From positions 1 through 10,478 of the forward strand of contig JAZSDU010000033.1 of NCBI GenBank assembly GCA_045531335.1: 10,478 bases of DNA, in the 5' to 3' direction. Below, piece by piece: positions 1-7,721 of the stretch. A program made the position numbers and the translations under genes. The notes under the pieces were generated by a model. The model was not told the origin of the DNA. It did no database searches and saw only the letters and a list, made by a program, of their open reading frames with translations. Each line of letters opens with the position of its first letter. The stretch's first letter is position 1. The stretch is from CAG-452 sp045531335 (GTDB taxonomy: Bacteria > Bacillota > Clostridia > TANB77 > CAG-508).

Positions 1-26
1 AAAGAAGATCTAAGGAAAAAAAAAAA

Positions 27-93
27 CAAAAGGGGCCAGACCCCAATAGTCTACTTTGATTAAAAGTAGACTATTGGGGTCTGTCCCCTTTTG
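27..93 (-). terminator. Very long rho-independent terminator hairpin after the S41 protease gene
   Basis: Arms at 27-57 and 63-93 are complementary over 31 positions with a single mismatch (36 against 84), around a 5-base loop. On the minus strand the hairpin begins about 10 bases after the stop codon of the protease gene and runs directly into a tract of T (the A-run at 15-26). It therefore reads as an intrinsic terminator for the cell-wall cluster. The stem is much longer than a usual terminator and contains the nested motif GGGGnCAGACCCC, which suggests a palindromic repeat unit doing terminator duty. Confidence 0.85.
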
Positions 94-102
94 TCTATTT
101 TA

Positions 103-1296
103 TTATTTACACAATTCGATTGCTTTTTGTAACTGTTCATCCTCTTCTGTACTATTATTTTCTTCAATTTCTACATCTGGAGTAATTCCAGTTTTATTAA
201 TTGTATCCCCATTTGGAGTAAAGAATTCTTCTATAGTTACCTTTAATGCTCCTCCTGATGATACTGGCACTACCTCTTGCATTACTCCTTTTCCATATGT
301 TCTACTACCAACTATTTTTGCAATACTGTTATCTTTTAGAGCTCCTATAAAAATTTCTGATGCACTAGCAGTATTCTCATTTGCAAGTATTATTACTTTT
401 ATATCAGAACTTATCTTTGTGTCTCGTTTTGCTACTGTTTGTTCTTCCCTTCCATTTTTTGCAATTTCTTTCATTATTATTTGGTCTTTAGGAACAAATA
501 GTTCTGCTATTTCTATAGCCTCGTCTACTATTCCTCCACCATTATCTCTTACATCTATAATTAGTGATTTTATTCCTTTGTTTTGTAAATCCTGTAGTTT
601 TTCTTCAAAATCTTTGCTACTTCCATCGTCAAATGCTAATATTTTTATATATCCTATATTTCCTTCTAAGACTTTTGTTTCTATCTGATTAATTTGAACA
701 GTTCTTCTTTCTACAGTTTTATTAATTATTTCTCCTTCTCTTTGTATTTCTAAATTTACTGTTGTTCCCTCTTCTCCTTTTACTTTGCTTGCCACAACAC
801 TTAAATCCATTCCTATACATTCTTCACCATTTACCTTTGTTATAATATCTCCTGTTTTTATCCCTGCTTCTTCTGCTGGTGATCCTTCTATTGGCAATAA
901 TACAACAATATTTTCATATCTATCTTGTGTCATGTATATTCCTATTCCTACATAATCTCCGTTAACATCTACCATTAGCTCTTCATATTCTTCTTTTGTT
1001 AAATATTCTGTATATTCATCTCCCAAGCCTGCAACATAACCTTTTACAGCTGACTCAATTAATTCTTCTTCATTAGATGTATCTCCTAGATAGAACTCAT
1101 CCAAATATTCTTTTATTAACTGTATCTTTGTATCTAGTGCAGTTGTCTCAGTTGTTACTAATGTTTTTACTAAACCATCTTCTGTCTTTACATAGTAATT
1201 ATACATTCCTATTACAGTAATTAAAAAAGTTACTAAGGCAGTTACTGTTATTAGCATTACTGATTTATAAATATTGTTTTTCTTTTCAAAATTCAT
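103..1296 (-). CDS. S41 family carboxyl-terminal processing peptidase (CtpA/CtpB type)
   Basis: A 397-residue membrane-anchored serine protease. Residues 12-34 form one N-terminal membrane anchor. A PDZ domain follows at about 100-190 (VGIGIYM, GSPAEEAGIKTGD), then the S41 catalytic domain. The family's Ser/Lys/Gln catalytic set can be placed at S311 in NENTASASE, K336 in TYGKG and Q340. The family cleaves extracytoplasmic proteins near their C-termini. The ATG at 1296 has AGGAGG eight bases upstream. The gene is last in the cell-wall cluster; in Bacillus subtilis ctpB also lies downstream of ftsEX, so a linked envelope role is reasonable but inferred. A 128-base gap with a small palindromic hairpin separates it from the M23 gene upstream. 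It contains no in-frame CGG, and arginine 291 is CGA. Confidence 0.93.
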   Translation of the reverse strand: MNFEKKNNIYKSVMLITVTALVTFLITVIGMYNYYVKTEDGLVKTLVTTETTALDTKIQLIKEYLDEFYLGDTSNEEELIESAVKGYVAGLGDEYTEYLTKEEYEELMVDVNGDYVGIGIYMTQDRYENIVVLLPIEGSPAEEAGIKTGDIITKVNGEECIGMDLSVVASKVKGEEGTTVNLEIQREGEIINKTVERRTVQINQIETKVLEGNIGYIKILAFDDGSSKDFEEKLQDLQNKGIKSLIIDVRDNGGGIVDEAIEIAELFVPKDQIIMKEIAKNGREEQTVAKRDTKISSDIKVIILANENTASASEIFIGALKDNSIAKIVGSRTYGKGVMQEVVPVSSGGALKVTIEEFFTPNGDTINKTGITPDVEIEENNSTEEDEQLQKAIELCK

Positions 1297-1364
1297 TGGA
1301 ATTTCCTCCTAAATGTATTATATTAAACATTTTTAAATTTATGAAACTTATACAATGCAAATTC

Positions 1365-1390
1365 GGGCGAGGATGGAACCTCGCCCCTAC
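1365..1390. repeat. GTAGGGGC-type palindromic repeat, short copy
   Basis: An 8-base perfect stem (1365-1372 with 1379-1386, GGGCGAGG/CCTCGCCC) with a 6-base loop, followed by CCCTACAT. This GC-rich island in an AT-rich intergenic gap shares the GTAGGGGC end sequence with elements at 7576-7708 and about 9054-9145. It has no T-tract on the minus strand, so I do not call it a terminator. It lies between the M23 and S41 genes and could act as a processing or stability hairpin in their shared transcript. Confidence 0.6.
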
Positions 1391-1424
1391 ATATTGTTAT
1401 ATTCTTTGCTGTTAACATGGAATC

Positions 1425-2579
1425 TTACAAATAATTTCTTGGATCTCTTCTACTGTCGCCTCCACCATATTTCCAATTATATGGTGAAACTCTAACTTCA
1501 AAGTGTAAGTGTGGTCCTGATGATCTTCCAGTATTACCACTAAGCATTATTTTTTGTCCTTTTGCAACTACATCTCCTTCTTCAACATAGAAAGTTCCAC
1601 ATCCATGTGCATAATATGTTCTTAATCCATTAGCATGTTGAATAATAGTACAATATCCAAATCCTCCTGTTCTCCATCCTGCAGCAAGAACTACTCCTTC
1701 TCCAGCTGCATAAACAGGTGTGCCTTCAGGTATTCCATAATCTAATGCTCCATGATATGCTCCACTACTATAGTACATTGTAGCAGTAATTACTCCTGAT
1801 TTAACAGGTCTTTGGAATGTTCCGTCTCCTCCTAAATTAGCTATCTCATCGCTGTATTTATCTTCTGCTGCTGCCAATTGTTGTTCAACTTGTCTATTCT
1901 GTGCTTCTAACTCTTCTATCTCTTCTTGTAATAATTTTTCTTCTTCATTTAATTCAGCTACTTGTTGTTCCTTTAGAGCTTGTGAATTTTTTAATGATTT
2001 TGATGTTTGTTCTTTATTATTCTTTAATGTTTCAACTTGTTTCTTACTAGTTTCCAATGTATTTTTTGCTTCTTCAATTTCGTTTTTATTTTTTTCTATT
2101 TGTTCTAATAATTCGTTATCTTTTTCTGCTATATCAGACACTAATTGCCAATTAGAAATCATATCCCATAATGATCCACCGCCTAATATTACATCTAAAT
2201 ATGTAGTTTCTCCTGCCTCATATTGAGCTACAATTCTTGCCTGTAAAGCTTCTTCTTGACTATCATATTTTGCTTCAGCTTCTTCTAATTTTCCTTGAGC
2301 TTCTGATATAGAAGTTTCTAACTTTGCTAATTTCCCATCCAACTCTTCGATTTGATTTTCATATTCACCAATTTCTGCTGTTAATTCTTGAATTTGTTTT
2401 GTTGCTTCTGTTATTTTTTCTCCTACTTCTTCTTGTTTTGCTTCTGCTTGTTCTATTTGATTTTGTATTTGATTTTGTTGTTCTTGTAATTCTGATTTTG
2501 TTGCTGCTAGGGTTATTGCAATATTACTTGATAAAATTATAAATATCAACAAAAATACAAAAGCTATTTTCTTTTTCAT
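1425..2579 (-). CDS. CwlO/PcsB-like peptidoglycan hydrolase, coiled coil plus M23 domain (copy A, intact)
   Basis: A 384-residue secreted murein hydrolase. Residues 1-26 are a signal peptide (hydrophobic core, ITLAA end). Residues 27-125 and 150-245 are heptad-rich, Gln/Glu/Lys-rich coiled coils flanking the conserved CwlO/PcsB-type segment around 113-150. A LytM/M23 zinc endopeptidase domain covers about 258-384. All M23 ligand motifs are visible: H276xxxD280, H325 and H357xH359. The family cleaves peptide cross-links and is activated by FtsEX through the coiled coil; ftsE and ftsX lie just upstream. Its ATG overlaps the repaired stop codon of the upstream paralogue by one base (TAATG), and its AGGAG-like site lies inside that gene's tail, so the two are probably translationally coupled. 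Confidence 0.93.
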   Translation of the reverse strand: MKKKIAFVFLLIFIILSSNIAITLAATKSELQEQQNQIQNQIEQAEAKQEEVGEKITEATKQIQELTAEIGEYENQIEELDGKLAKLETSISEAQGKLEEAEAKYDSQEEALQARIVAQYEAGETTYLDVILGGGSLWDMISNWQLVSDIAEKDNELLEQIEKNKNEIEEAKNTLETSKKQVETLKNNKEQTSKSLKNSQALKEQQVAELNEEEKLLQEEIEELEAQNRQVEQQLAAAEDKYSDEIANLGGDGTFQRPVKSGVITATMYYSSGAYHGALDYGIPEGTPVYAAGEGVVLAAGWRTGGFGYCTIIQHANGLRTYYAHGCGTFYVEEGDVVAKGQKIMLSGNTGRSSGPHLHFEVRVSPYNWKYGGGDSRRDPRNYL

Positions 2580-3764
2580 TAATTTTCTCCTCCGTTTTCT
2601 TGATTAGAAGTTGTATTTGTTTGATTTGTTATAAATGGTAATGAATCTACAGGTTTACCATCAATTCTAACTTCAAAATGTAAGTGTGGTCCTGTTGACC
2701 AACCGAGTTGAACCTGCTTTCATTATTATATCTCCTTTTTTAACAACTTGTCCAGTCTGAGCTATAAGTTCTGAGCCATGTCCATAAAGAGTTGTTACTC
2801 CTCCTCCATGATCAATTAAAACCATATTCCCATATCCACTTGTACTATACATGGATTTTATAACTATACCATCATTTGCAGCTATAATATATGCCCCTGT
2901 TGGCATTGCTATATCAGTTCCTGAATGCAATCTTGTTACTTTTAATATTGGATGAACTCTTGTACCATATTTTGATGTAATTGTTTTATACCCTGGTGCT
3001 GGCCATGCAAATTCTCCACCAATATAATCTGAACCAATATTACCTGTTGTAAGCGCTACAATTTGTGATTCAATACTATTTAATTCTGCCTGATATCCAT
3101 CTATTTTTGTTTGTGTCTGTTTTTCTTCTTCTGTTAATTTATTAATATAACTATTTCTTATTATTTTAGAATTTTCTAAAGCAATAGTTGTTTTTTCTTT
3201 ATTACCCTTTATCTTTTGCAGTTCTTCTTTTCTTCCTACTAGTATATTTTTTATTTCTTCAATTCTTGTTTTTTGTCTTTCTATATTTTCTAATAATTCA
3301 TTATCATATTTTACTATCTCTCCAATTAGGTAGTAATTTGATACAAATTCTGAAAATGTGTTAGAACTTAACAAAACATCAAGATATACTATATCTCCTG
3401 ATTCATATAGCGCAACTATTCTGTTTTTCAAAATGTCTCTTTGAATATTGTAGTTTTCTTCTATTAGAGTTAATTTTTGTTCTACCTCTACTATTTGTTT
3501 TTCAATTTTCAATAACTCATTTTCATATGTAAGAATATCATTCTCATAAGTAGTTATTTTTGCATTTAAATTATTTAATTGCTCTAAATTTTCAGTAAGA
3601 TTTATCTGTATTTCTTCTATTTGTTCATTTGATTCTGTTATTTGATTTTGTAATTCATTTTTTTTATCTTGTAAATCATTTAAATTTTCTGCTAATACTA
3701 TACTTCCAAAGCAAATTAGTGATAATAGAATAAGTAATATAGCTAAAACAATCTTTTTGTTCAT
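2579..3764 (-). CDS. CwlO/PcsB-like M23 peptidoglycan hydrolase (copy B), interrupted by a +1 frameshift at CGG
   Basis: A paralogue of the adjacent copy A. Residues 1-25 are a signal peptide, followed by coiled coil to about 235 and an M23 domain from about 253. H280xxxD284 and H329 are present in the zero frame. At codon 354 (CGG, 2705-2703) the zero frame leaves the family sequence and stops at TGA at 2673-2675, before the essential HxH motif. Omitting the C of CGG restores GWSTGPHLHFEV with H360 and H362, then a further tail to TAA at 2579-2581, giving 394 residues. The repaired stop overlaps the copy A start as TAATG, which supports the longer reading. The ATG at 3764 has AAGGTGAG upstream and lies 12 bases after ftsX. 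Without frameshifting the product would lack a complete zinc site. The frame change itself is seen directly; in-vivo frameshifting is inferred. Confidence 0.88.
2702..2705 (-). other. +1 frameshift site 1: ACT-CGG-T in M23 copy B
   Basis: Minus-strand codons run GCA GGT TCA ACT CGG T. Reading CGGT as one glycine gives AGSTGWSTGPHLHFEV, matching the intact copy A (SGNTGRSSGPHLHFEV) through the catalytic HxH. Reading in frame gives arginine and a TGA after ten more residues. Confidence 0.9.
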
Positions 3765-3776
3765 ATTCTCACCTTC

Positions 3777-4673
3777 TTATACTTCGAGGTATTTTTTCAT
3801 AGATATTGCACTACCAACTATACCTATTCCAACTCCCAAGAACATATATACTAATGTTATTTGTCCAAACATATCTCCAAAGCTTAATAGATTTATAGAT
3901 AATTTTTGCCATGTTTCTGATTGTGCTAACTGTGTTGCTATATAGTTATAGCCACCACCTACTATTAAAATTGATATTATACTTGAAACTAGTCCTATTA
4001 TTATACCTTCAATAATAAATGGTGCTCTTATAAATCCATTTGTAGCTCCAACATATTTCATAATTGATATTTCTTTTCTTCTTGAGTGTACTGTAAGTTT
4101 TATTGTGTTTGATATAATAAATAGTGATATTAAAATTAATATTGCAAATATTACAAATGTTATAATTTGTATTGTATTTCCTATTTTTGATAATGTTTCT
4201 ATTGTATCTTTTTTATTTTGTATAAGTCTTACATCTTCTAAAGCATTTACTGAATTATATACTTGATTATTTAATGATAAGTCTGTTAAAGTGATTATAT
4301 AAGAAACAGAAAACATGTCTGGTGTAAATCCGCTCATTGCTTTCTCATTTTTTCCAAGTCTTTCTTTCATAGTATTATAAGCTTCTTCTTTAGATACAAA
4401 TGTCACACTATTTATTCCTTCAATTTTATTTAAATCTTCATTTAATTTGCTAATTTGTTCTTCAGTTGCTTCGTATTCCATAAACACTTGCATTCCTTGT
4501 TCTTTTTCTAAGCTACCAACTGCACTGTTTATATTTTTTCCGATTGTGAAAAATAGTCCAAATATAAGCATTGTAGCACACATAACTCCTAAACAAGAAA
4601 TTGTAGATTTTTTATTTTTAAATACATTTCTAAAACCTTCAGATAAAAAATATCCTATAACATTATATTTCAC
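3777..4673 (-). CDS. ftsX: Cell division / hydrolase-activating ABC permease FtsX
   Basis: A 298-residue membrane protein with the FtsX layout: a cytoplasmic N-terminus (SEGFRNVFKNKKSTIS), TM1 at about 24-46, an extracellular domain at about 47-165, and three further TM segments near 168-192, 214-245 and 268-290. The segment between TM2 and TM3 (HSRRKEISIMKYVGATNGFIRAPFIIEG) is the typical FtsX signature. It transmits FtsE ATPase state to peptidoglycan hydrolases outside the membrane. Translation starts at GTG (4673-4671), overlapping the FtsE TGA by four bases, with AAGGTGG upstream. The two M23 hydrolases that follow directly are its most likely partners. No in-frame CGG. Confidence 0.95.
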   Translation of the reverse strand: MKYNVIGYFLSEGFRNVFKNKKSTISCLGVMCATMLIFGLFFTIGKNINSAVGSLEKEQGMQVFMEYEATEEQISKLNEDLNKIEGINSVTFVSKEEAYNTMKERLGKNEKAMSGFTPDMFSVSYIITLTDLSLNNQVYNSVNALEDVRLIQNKKDTIETLSKIGNTIQIITFVIFAILILISLFIISNTIKLTVHSRRKEISIMKYVGATNGFIRAPFIIEGIIIGLVSSIISILIVGGGYNYIATQLAQSETWQKLSINLLSFGDMFGQITLVYMFLGVGIGIVGSAISMKKYLEV

Positions 4674-5350
4674 TTACTATACCCACCTTTTCTATCATCT
4701 CTTACAATTACGCCTTTTTCAATTTCGATAACTCTTTTTTTCATTTGGTCTACTATGTCTTTTGCATGTGTTGCAATAACTACTGTTGTACCTCTTAAAT
4801 TAATTTCATTTAATAAATTCATAATATCCCATGCTGTTTCTGGATCTAGATTTCCCGTAGGCTCATCTGCTATTATCATTGATGGGTTATTAACTAATGC
4901 TCTAGCTAAAGCTACCCTTTGTTGTTCTCCACCTGACAATTCATCTGGATATACTTTTGCTTTTCCACTTAAACCTACTAGAGAAAGTACCATTGGAACT
5001 TGTCTTCTTATATGTTTTGGTGTAGCTTTTACTATATTCATGGCAAATGCTACATTTTCATAAACTGTTTTATCTGATAATAATCTAAAATCTTGAAAAA
5101 CAACTCCCATACTTCTTCTTAAATAAGGAACTCTCTTTGGTTTTAGGAAAGTTGTGTCTTTTCCATTTATAATTATATTTCCTGATGTTGGCTCTTCTTC
5201 TTTTAATATTAATTTTATAAGTGTTGATTTTCCTGATCCTGAAGCACCAACTAAAAATGCAAATTCTCCTTTTTCTATTTTAAAATTTGCATTATTAACA
5301 GCTTCTGTTCCTGTACTATATGTTTTATATACATTCTTAAATTCTATCAT
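4670..5350 (-). CDS. ftsE: Cell division ATP-binding protein FtsE
   Basis: A 226-residue ABC ATPase of normal FtsE length. Motifs: Walker A GASGSGKST (35-43), Q-loop Q86 in VVFQDFRLL, ABC signature LSGGEQQ (138-144), Walker B MIIADEP (158-164) with the FtsE-typical TGNLDP after it, and H-loop H195. It pairs with FtsX to drive envelope hydrolase activation. The ATG at 5350 has GAGGT six bases upstream, and a good promoter lies 38-66 bases upstream, making this the first gene of the cell-wall cluster. It overlaps ftsX by four bases (GTGA). No in-frame CGG. Confidence 0.96.
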   Translation of the reverse strand: MIEFKNVYKTYSTGTEAVNNANFKIEKGEFAFLVGASGSGKSTLIKLILKEEEPTSGNIIINGKDTTFLKPKRVPYLRRSMGVVFQDFRLLSDKTVYENVAFAMNIVKATPKHIRRQVPMVLSLVGLSGKAKVYPDELSGGEQQRVALARALVNNPSMIIADEPTGNLDPETAWDIMNLLNEINLRGTTVVIATHAKDIVDQMKKRVIEIEKGVIVRDDRKGGYSK

Positions 5351-5387
5351 GAAATTACCTCAATTTTTCTTAAATTTATCTAGCTTA

Positions 5388-5416
5388 ATTATAATAATAA
5401 TACATAATAATTGCAA
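5388..5416 (-). promoter_or_regulatory. Sigma-A-type promoter for ftsE
   Basis: -35 TTGCAA (5416-5411), a 17-base spacer and a perfect -10 TATAAT (5393-5388). This predicts a start near 5381, giving a leader of about 30 bases before the ftsE ATG. The stretch from here up to the terminator at 5508 is AT-rich and shows nothing else I can name. Confidence 0.7.
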
Positions 5417-5507
5417 TAGAATTTTCCTAAAAAACACGTAAATTTAATATATTTGTAATATTATGAAAATATTTGAAAATCAATAAGTAACTTTAAATAT
5501 ATATCAT

Positions 5508-5546
5508 AAAAAAACAAAGACGTACGCCCTATTAAAAACGTACGCC
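5508..5546 (-). terminator. Rho-independent terminator of the SRP-like RNA
   Basis: Stem GGCGTACG (5546-5539) pairs with CGTACGTC (5526-5519) with one G-U pair and a 12-base loop, then TTTG and seven T on the minus strand (5514-5508). Confidence 0.75.
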
Positions 5547-5686
5547 TAAGTGATTATAAACAAAGATTGGAGAATACCTATAGTAGTTGCAGTAATACTG
5601 CTATTCCACTAAAAGACTGCTCCCTTCCGGTTTCTAAACCTCATGTTTTTCACCACTCTTATCAAATTATAGCTTTCAAAAGCTAC
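5508..5686 (-). ncRNA. ffs: Probable signal recognition particle RNA (bacterial SRP, small type)
   Basis: The gene-free stretch 5351-5732 contains a compact transcription unit. A near-consensus promoter precedes it and a terminator ends it. Near its middle, on the minus strand, CCGGAAGGGAGCAG (5630-5617) matches the most conserved part of the bacterial SRP RNA: a GGAA tetraloop closed by CC/GG followed by the AGCAG side of the internal loop. A UUAG on the 5' side resembles the usual UCAG partner. AGUGGUG (about 5658-5652) can pair with CAACUACU (about 5589-5582), and CUAUA with UAUAG outside it, forming a long hairpin. A GCAGTATTACTGC mini-hairpin on the 3' arm is unusual. The 5' strand is one or two bases longer than the common consensus, so a covariance search is needed. 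Expected role: scaffold for Ffh in membrane protein targeting. Confidence 0.62.
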
Positions 5687-5692
5687 GAAAAT

Positions 5693-5721
5693 ATATTAAC
5701 ATAAAGCTTGTTTTTTGTCAA
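5693..5721 (-). promoter_or_regulatory. Near-consensus sigma-A promoter for the SRP-like RNA
   Basis: -35 TTGACA (5721-5716, perfect), a 17-base spacer and -10 TAATAT (5698-5693). The predicted start is near 5686. It lies just beyond the stop codon of the transketolase C gene, so the RNA has its own promoter. A strong promoter with a short unit fits an abundant stable RNA. Confidence 0.8.
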
Positions 5722-5732
5722 TAATTCTTGCA

Positions 5733-6667
5733 TTAATTTTCTTTTACTGTTTTAATAATATCTTCACCTGTTAACTCAAAGTATTTTAATAATTCTTTTG
5801 CAGATGCTGATTTTCCAAATCTATCTTTGATTCCCATTCTAATAAGCTTGCTTGGATATTCTTCTGCTAAAACCTCACAAATTGCACTTCCGTAGTCCTC
5901 CGATAATATTATGGTCTTCAATTGATATTAATTTTTTAGTTTCTTTTGCACATTTTACAACCAATTCTTTATCTAATGGTTTTATAGTATGTATATCAAC
6001 TACCCTTATATCTATTCCCTGTTTTGCAAGTTCTTCTTTAGCTTTAATAGCTTCTGCAACAACTACTCCTGTTGCAAATACAGTTGCATCTGTTCCTTCT
6101 CCTATTTGTACACCTTTTCCAAATTCAAATTTTTGTGTTTCATCATATATTAATGGAGTTGCATATCTGCATAGTCTCAAATATACTGGTCCTTCAATTT
6201 TAGAAATTTCTTCTACTGCCCATTTAGTTTGAGTATCATCTGAGGTACAAACAACTTGCATATTAGGCATTCCTCTCATCATCCCTAAATCTTCTATCAT
6301 CTGATGTGTTGCACCGTCTTCACCTACTGTAATTCCTGCATGTGAAGCGCATATTTTTACATTTAATTTTGGATACGCTATACTGTTTCTTATTTGATCA
6401 TATGCTCTTCCGTGCTGCAAACATTGCAAAAGAACTAGCAAATGGTATCTTGCCAAATGTAGCAAGCCCTGCAGCAGTACTCATCATATCTTGTTCAGAT
6501 ATACCCATATCAAAAAATCTTTCTGGAATTTTTTTAGCAAATACTGATGTTTTTGTAGCTCCTGAAAGGTCCGCATCTAAAACTACAATATCTTTATTCT
6601 TTTCTCCTAATTCAGCTAATTTTTCTCCGTAACTTTCTCTTGTTGCCTTAGTAATTTCTAAATTCAT
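5733..6667 (-). CDS. tkt: Transketolase C-terminal subunit, interrupted by two +1 frameshifts at CGG
   Basis: The second half of a two-subunit transketolase (pyrimidine-binding plus C-terminal domains), a thiamine-diphosphate enzyme of the pentose phosphate pathway. Start: the ATG at 6667 overlaps the upstream PHP gene stop (ATGA) and has GGGGAG about seven bases upstream; a longer start at 6682 is possible but less likely. Visible motifs: LDADLSGATKT, FFDMGISEQDMM (with the family's catalytic Glu), and ASHAGITVGEDGATHQ. The zero frame ends early at CGG codon 86. Reading CGGA as Gly restores FAAGRAYDQIRNS. A second CGGA at residue 259 restores IIGGLGSAICEVLAEEYP, then the end TVKEN. The corrected length of 310 is normal for the family. 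With both sites unread only about 90 residues would be made. Function by homology is sure; the decoding is inferred. Confidence 0.9.
5889..5892 (-). other. +1 frameshift site 4: CTA-CGG-A in transketolase C
   Basis: Minus-strand codons run ATC GGA GGA CTA CGG A. Reading CGGA as glycine gives NIIGGLGSAICEVLAEE, the expected glycine-rich family motif. Reading in frame gives RKCNL and then TGA. A GGAGGA lies a few bases upstream, but the other three sites lack an obvious Shine-Dalgarno-like stimulator. Confidence 0.9.
6409..6412 (-). other. +1 frameshift site 3: GCA-CGG-A in transketolase C
   Basis: Minus-strand codons run ATG TTT GCA GCA CGG A. Reading CGGA as glycine gives FAMFAAGRAYDQIRNSIAYP, a well-known transketolase segment. 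Reading in frame gives RKSI and then TGA. Confidence 0.92.
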
Positions 6668-7551
6668 ATAAATTCTCCCCATTCTTCTATTATTTCATCT
6701 GGTATGTTTAGATTTCCTTGTCCTGTTCCTAAACTTACTTCTGGTCGTTTTGTACCGTGATAATCGCTTCCACCACTCATAAACACTTTCTTGTTTTTAC
6801 ATATATTCTTTAGATAATTTGTCTGTTCATCTGTAAAACTATTATAATAGCACTCAATACCTTCTACTCCATAGTTATCAATTAAATCATAAATTAAATC
6901 ATCTTTATTTTCTGCCCATTTATATAATAGTATATGTGGTACAAACACAAGTCCTCCAGTTTTTTTAATTTGAGCTATTAATTCCTGAGGTGTTGGTAAA
7001 TCTGGTGATTTATCTATATAAAATATATTTTCTAAATTATAGCAGTAGTGATGTCTAAAGCAATCATATTCATTCCATAAATCTTCTGGTAATAATTCTT
7101 TGTTTCTTATATCGCTTTTCATTTCTCTATATATAATTCTAGCAGCCCAATCGCTGTTTGGATCCCATTCTATCTCATCAATAGGTTTCATATGTAATTT
7201 TAACTCTATACATGTTGCATATAACTGTTTTAAATATCTAGTTTGAACAGCATCTCTAGTTCTAGTTTTATAAAAATCATCTAACCATTTTTGCATTTCT
7301 TTAGGGTCTATATTATACCCTAATAATTCAATTATTCTTCTATTATAAAAACATCTTAATTCAACACCTTTTATAATGTTTCCAGAATAATATTTCTTTA
7401 TATCAATTTTTTCTAGTTCTTCATAAGCTTTACATGTATCATGGTCTGTGATTGATATTGTACTTAATCCCAATTTTTCTGCTTTTTTTAGTACTTCTAT
7501 CACACTATCTGATCCATCTGAATTATTAGTATGAATGTGTAAGTCTATCAT
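6664..7551 (-). CDS. PHP-domain metal-dependent phosphoesterase
   Basis: A 295-residue protein of the PHP family (polymerase and histidinol phosphatase fold), resembling the TrpH/YciV group. Metal-binding motifs are in the usual order: H5xH7 and D12 in LHIHTNNSDGSDS, D36-H37 in ITDHDT, E64 in KGVELR, H in VFVPHILLY, a glutamate in GIECYY, and D and H in GGSDYHGTKRPE. Substrate cannot be told from sequence; relatives act on nucleotide or RNA phosphoesters. The ATG at 7551 has AAGGAG upstream. The gene lies between the two transketolase halves and overlaps the second by four bases, so the pair are probably translated together. Arginine 269 is CGA; no in-frame CGG. Confidence 0.88.
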   Translation of the reverse strand: MIDLHIHTNNSDGSDSVIEVLKKAEKLGLSTISITDHDTCKAYEELEKIDIKKYYSGNIIKGVELRCFYNRRIIELLGYNIDPKEMQKWLDDFYKTRTRDAVQTRYLKQLYATCIELKLHMKPIDEIEWDPNSDWAARIIYREMKSDIRNKELLPEDLWNEYDCFRHHYCYNLENIFYIDKSPDLPTPQELIAQIKKTGGLVFVPHILLYKWAENKDDLIYDLIDNYGVEGIECYYNSFTDEQTNYLKNICKNKKVFMSGGSDYHGTKRPEVSLGTGQGNLNIPDEIIEEWGEFI

Positions 7552-7575
7552 TGCTACAACTCCTTATATTTTTAT

Positions 7576-7708
7576 TATGTAGGGGCAGACGACTCTACTG
7601 TGTATGCATTATCTGTAACTCATTTCATTTCGCACAGCTAATGGCTGTCTGCCCGTAATTTATGCTACCACACCTTTGCGGGCGGACACGGGGTTCCGCC
7701 CCTACATA
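7576..7708. repeat. GTAGGGGC palindromic repeat element, long copy (MITE/REP-like)
   Basis: A 133-base GC-rich element with perfect 11-base terminal inverted repeats, TATGTAGGGGC (7576-7586) and GCCCCTACATA (7698-7708). Inside, GGGCAGAC (7583-7590) pairs with GTCTGCCC (7647-7654), and GGGCGGA (7680-7686) pairs with TCCGCCC (7695-7701) around an 8-base loop. It lies in the gap between transketolase N and the PHP gene. It has no coding capacity. Its ends match the short copies at 1365 and 9054, suggesting a dispersed non-autonomous family. No target-site duplication is clear. Confidence 0.7.
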
Positions 7709-7721
7709 TATTAGATTTAAA

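Noticed and set aside
5508..5721. T-box or SAM riboswitch controlling ftsE
   Set aside because: The unit ends in its own terminator well before a separate ftsE promoter, and its conserved core matches SRP RNA rather than riboswitch motifs.
7576..7708. Insertion sequence or CRISPR array
   Set aside because: The element has inverted ends but no transposase, and no regularly spaced direct repeats occur anywhere in the window.
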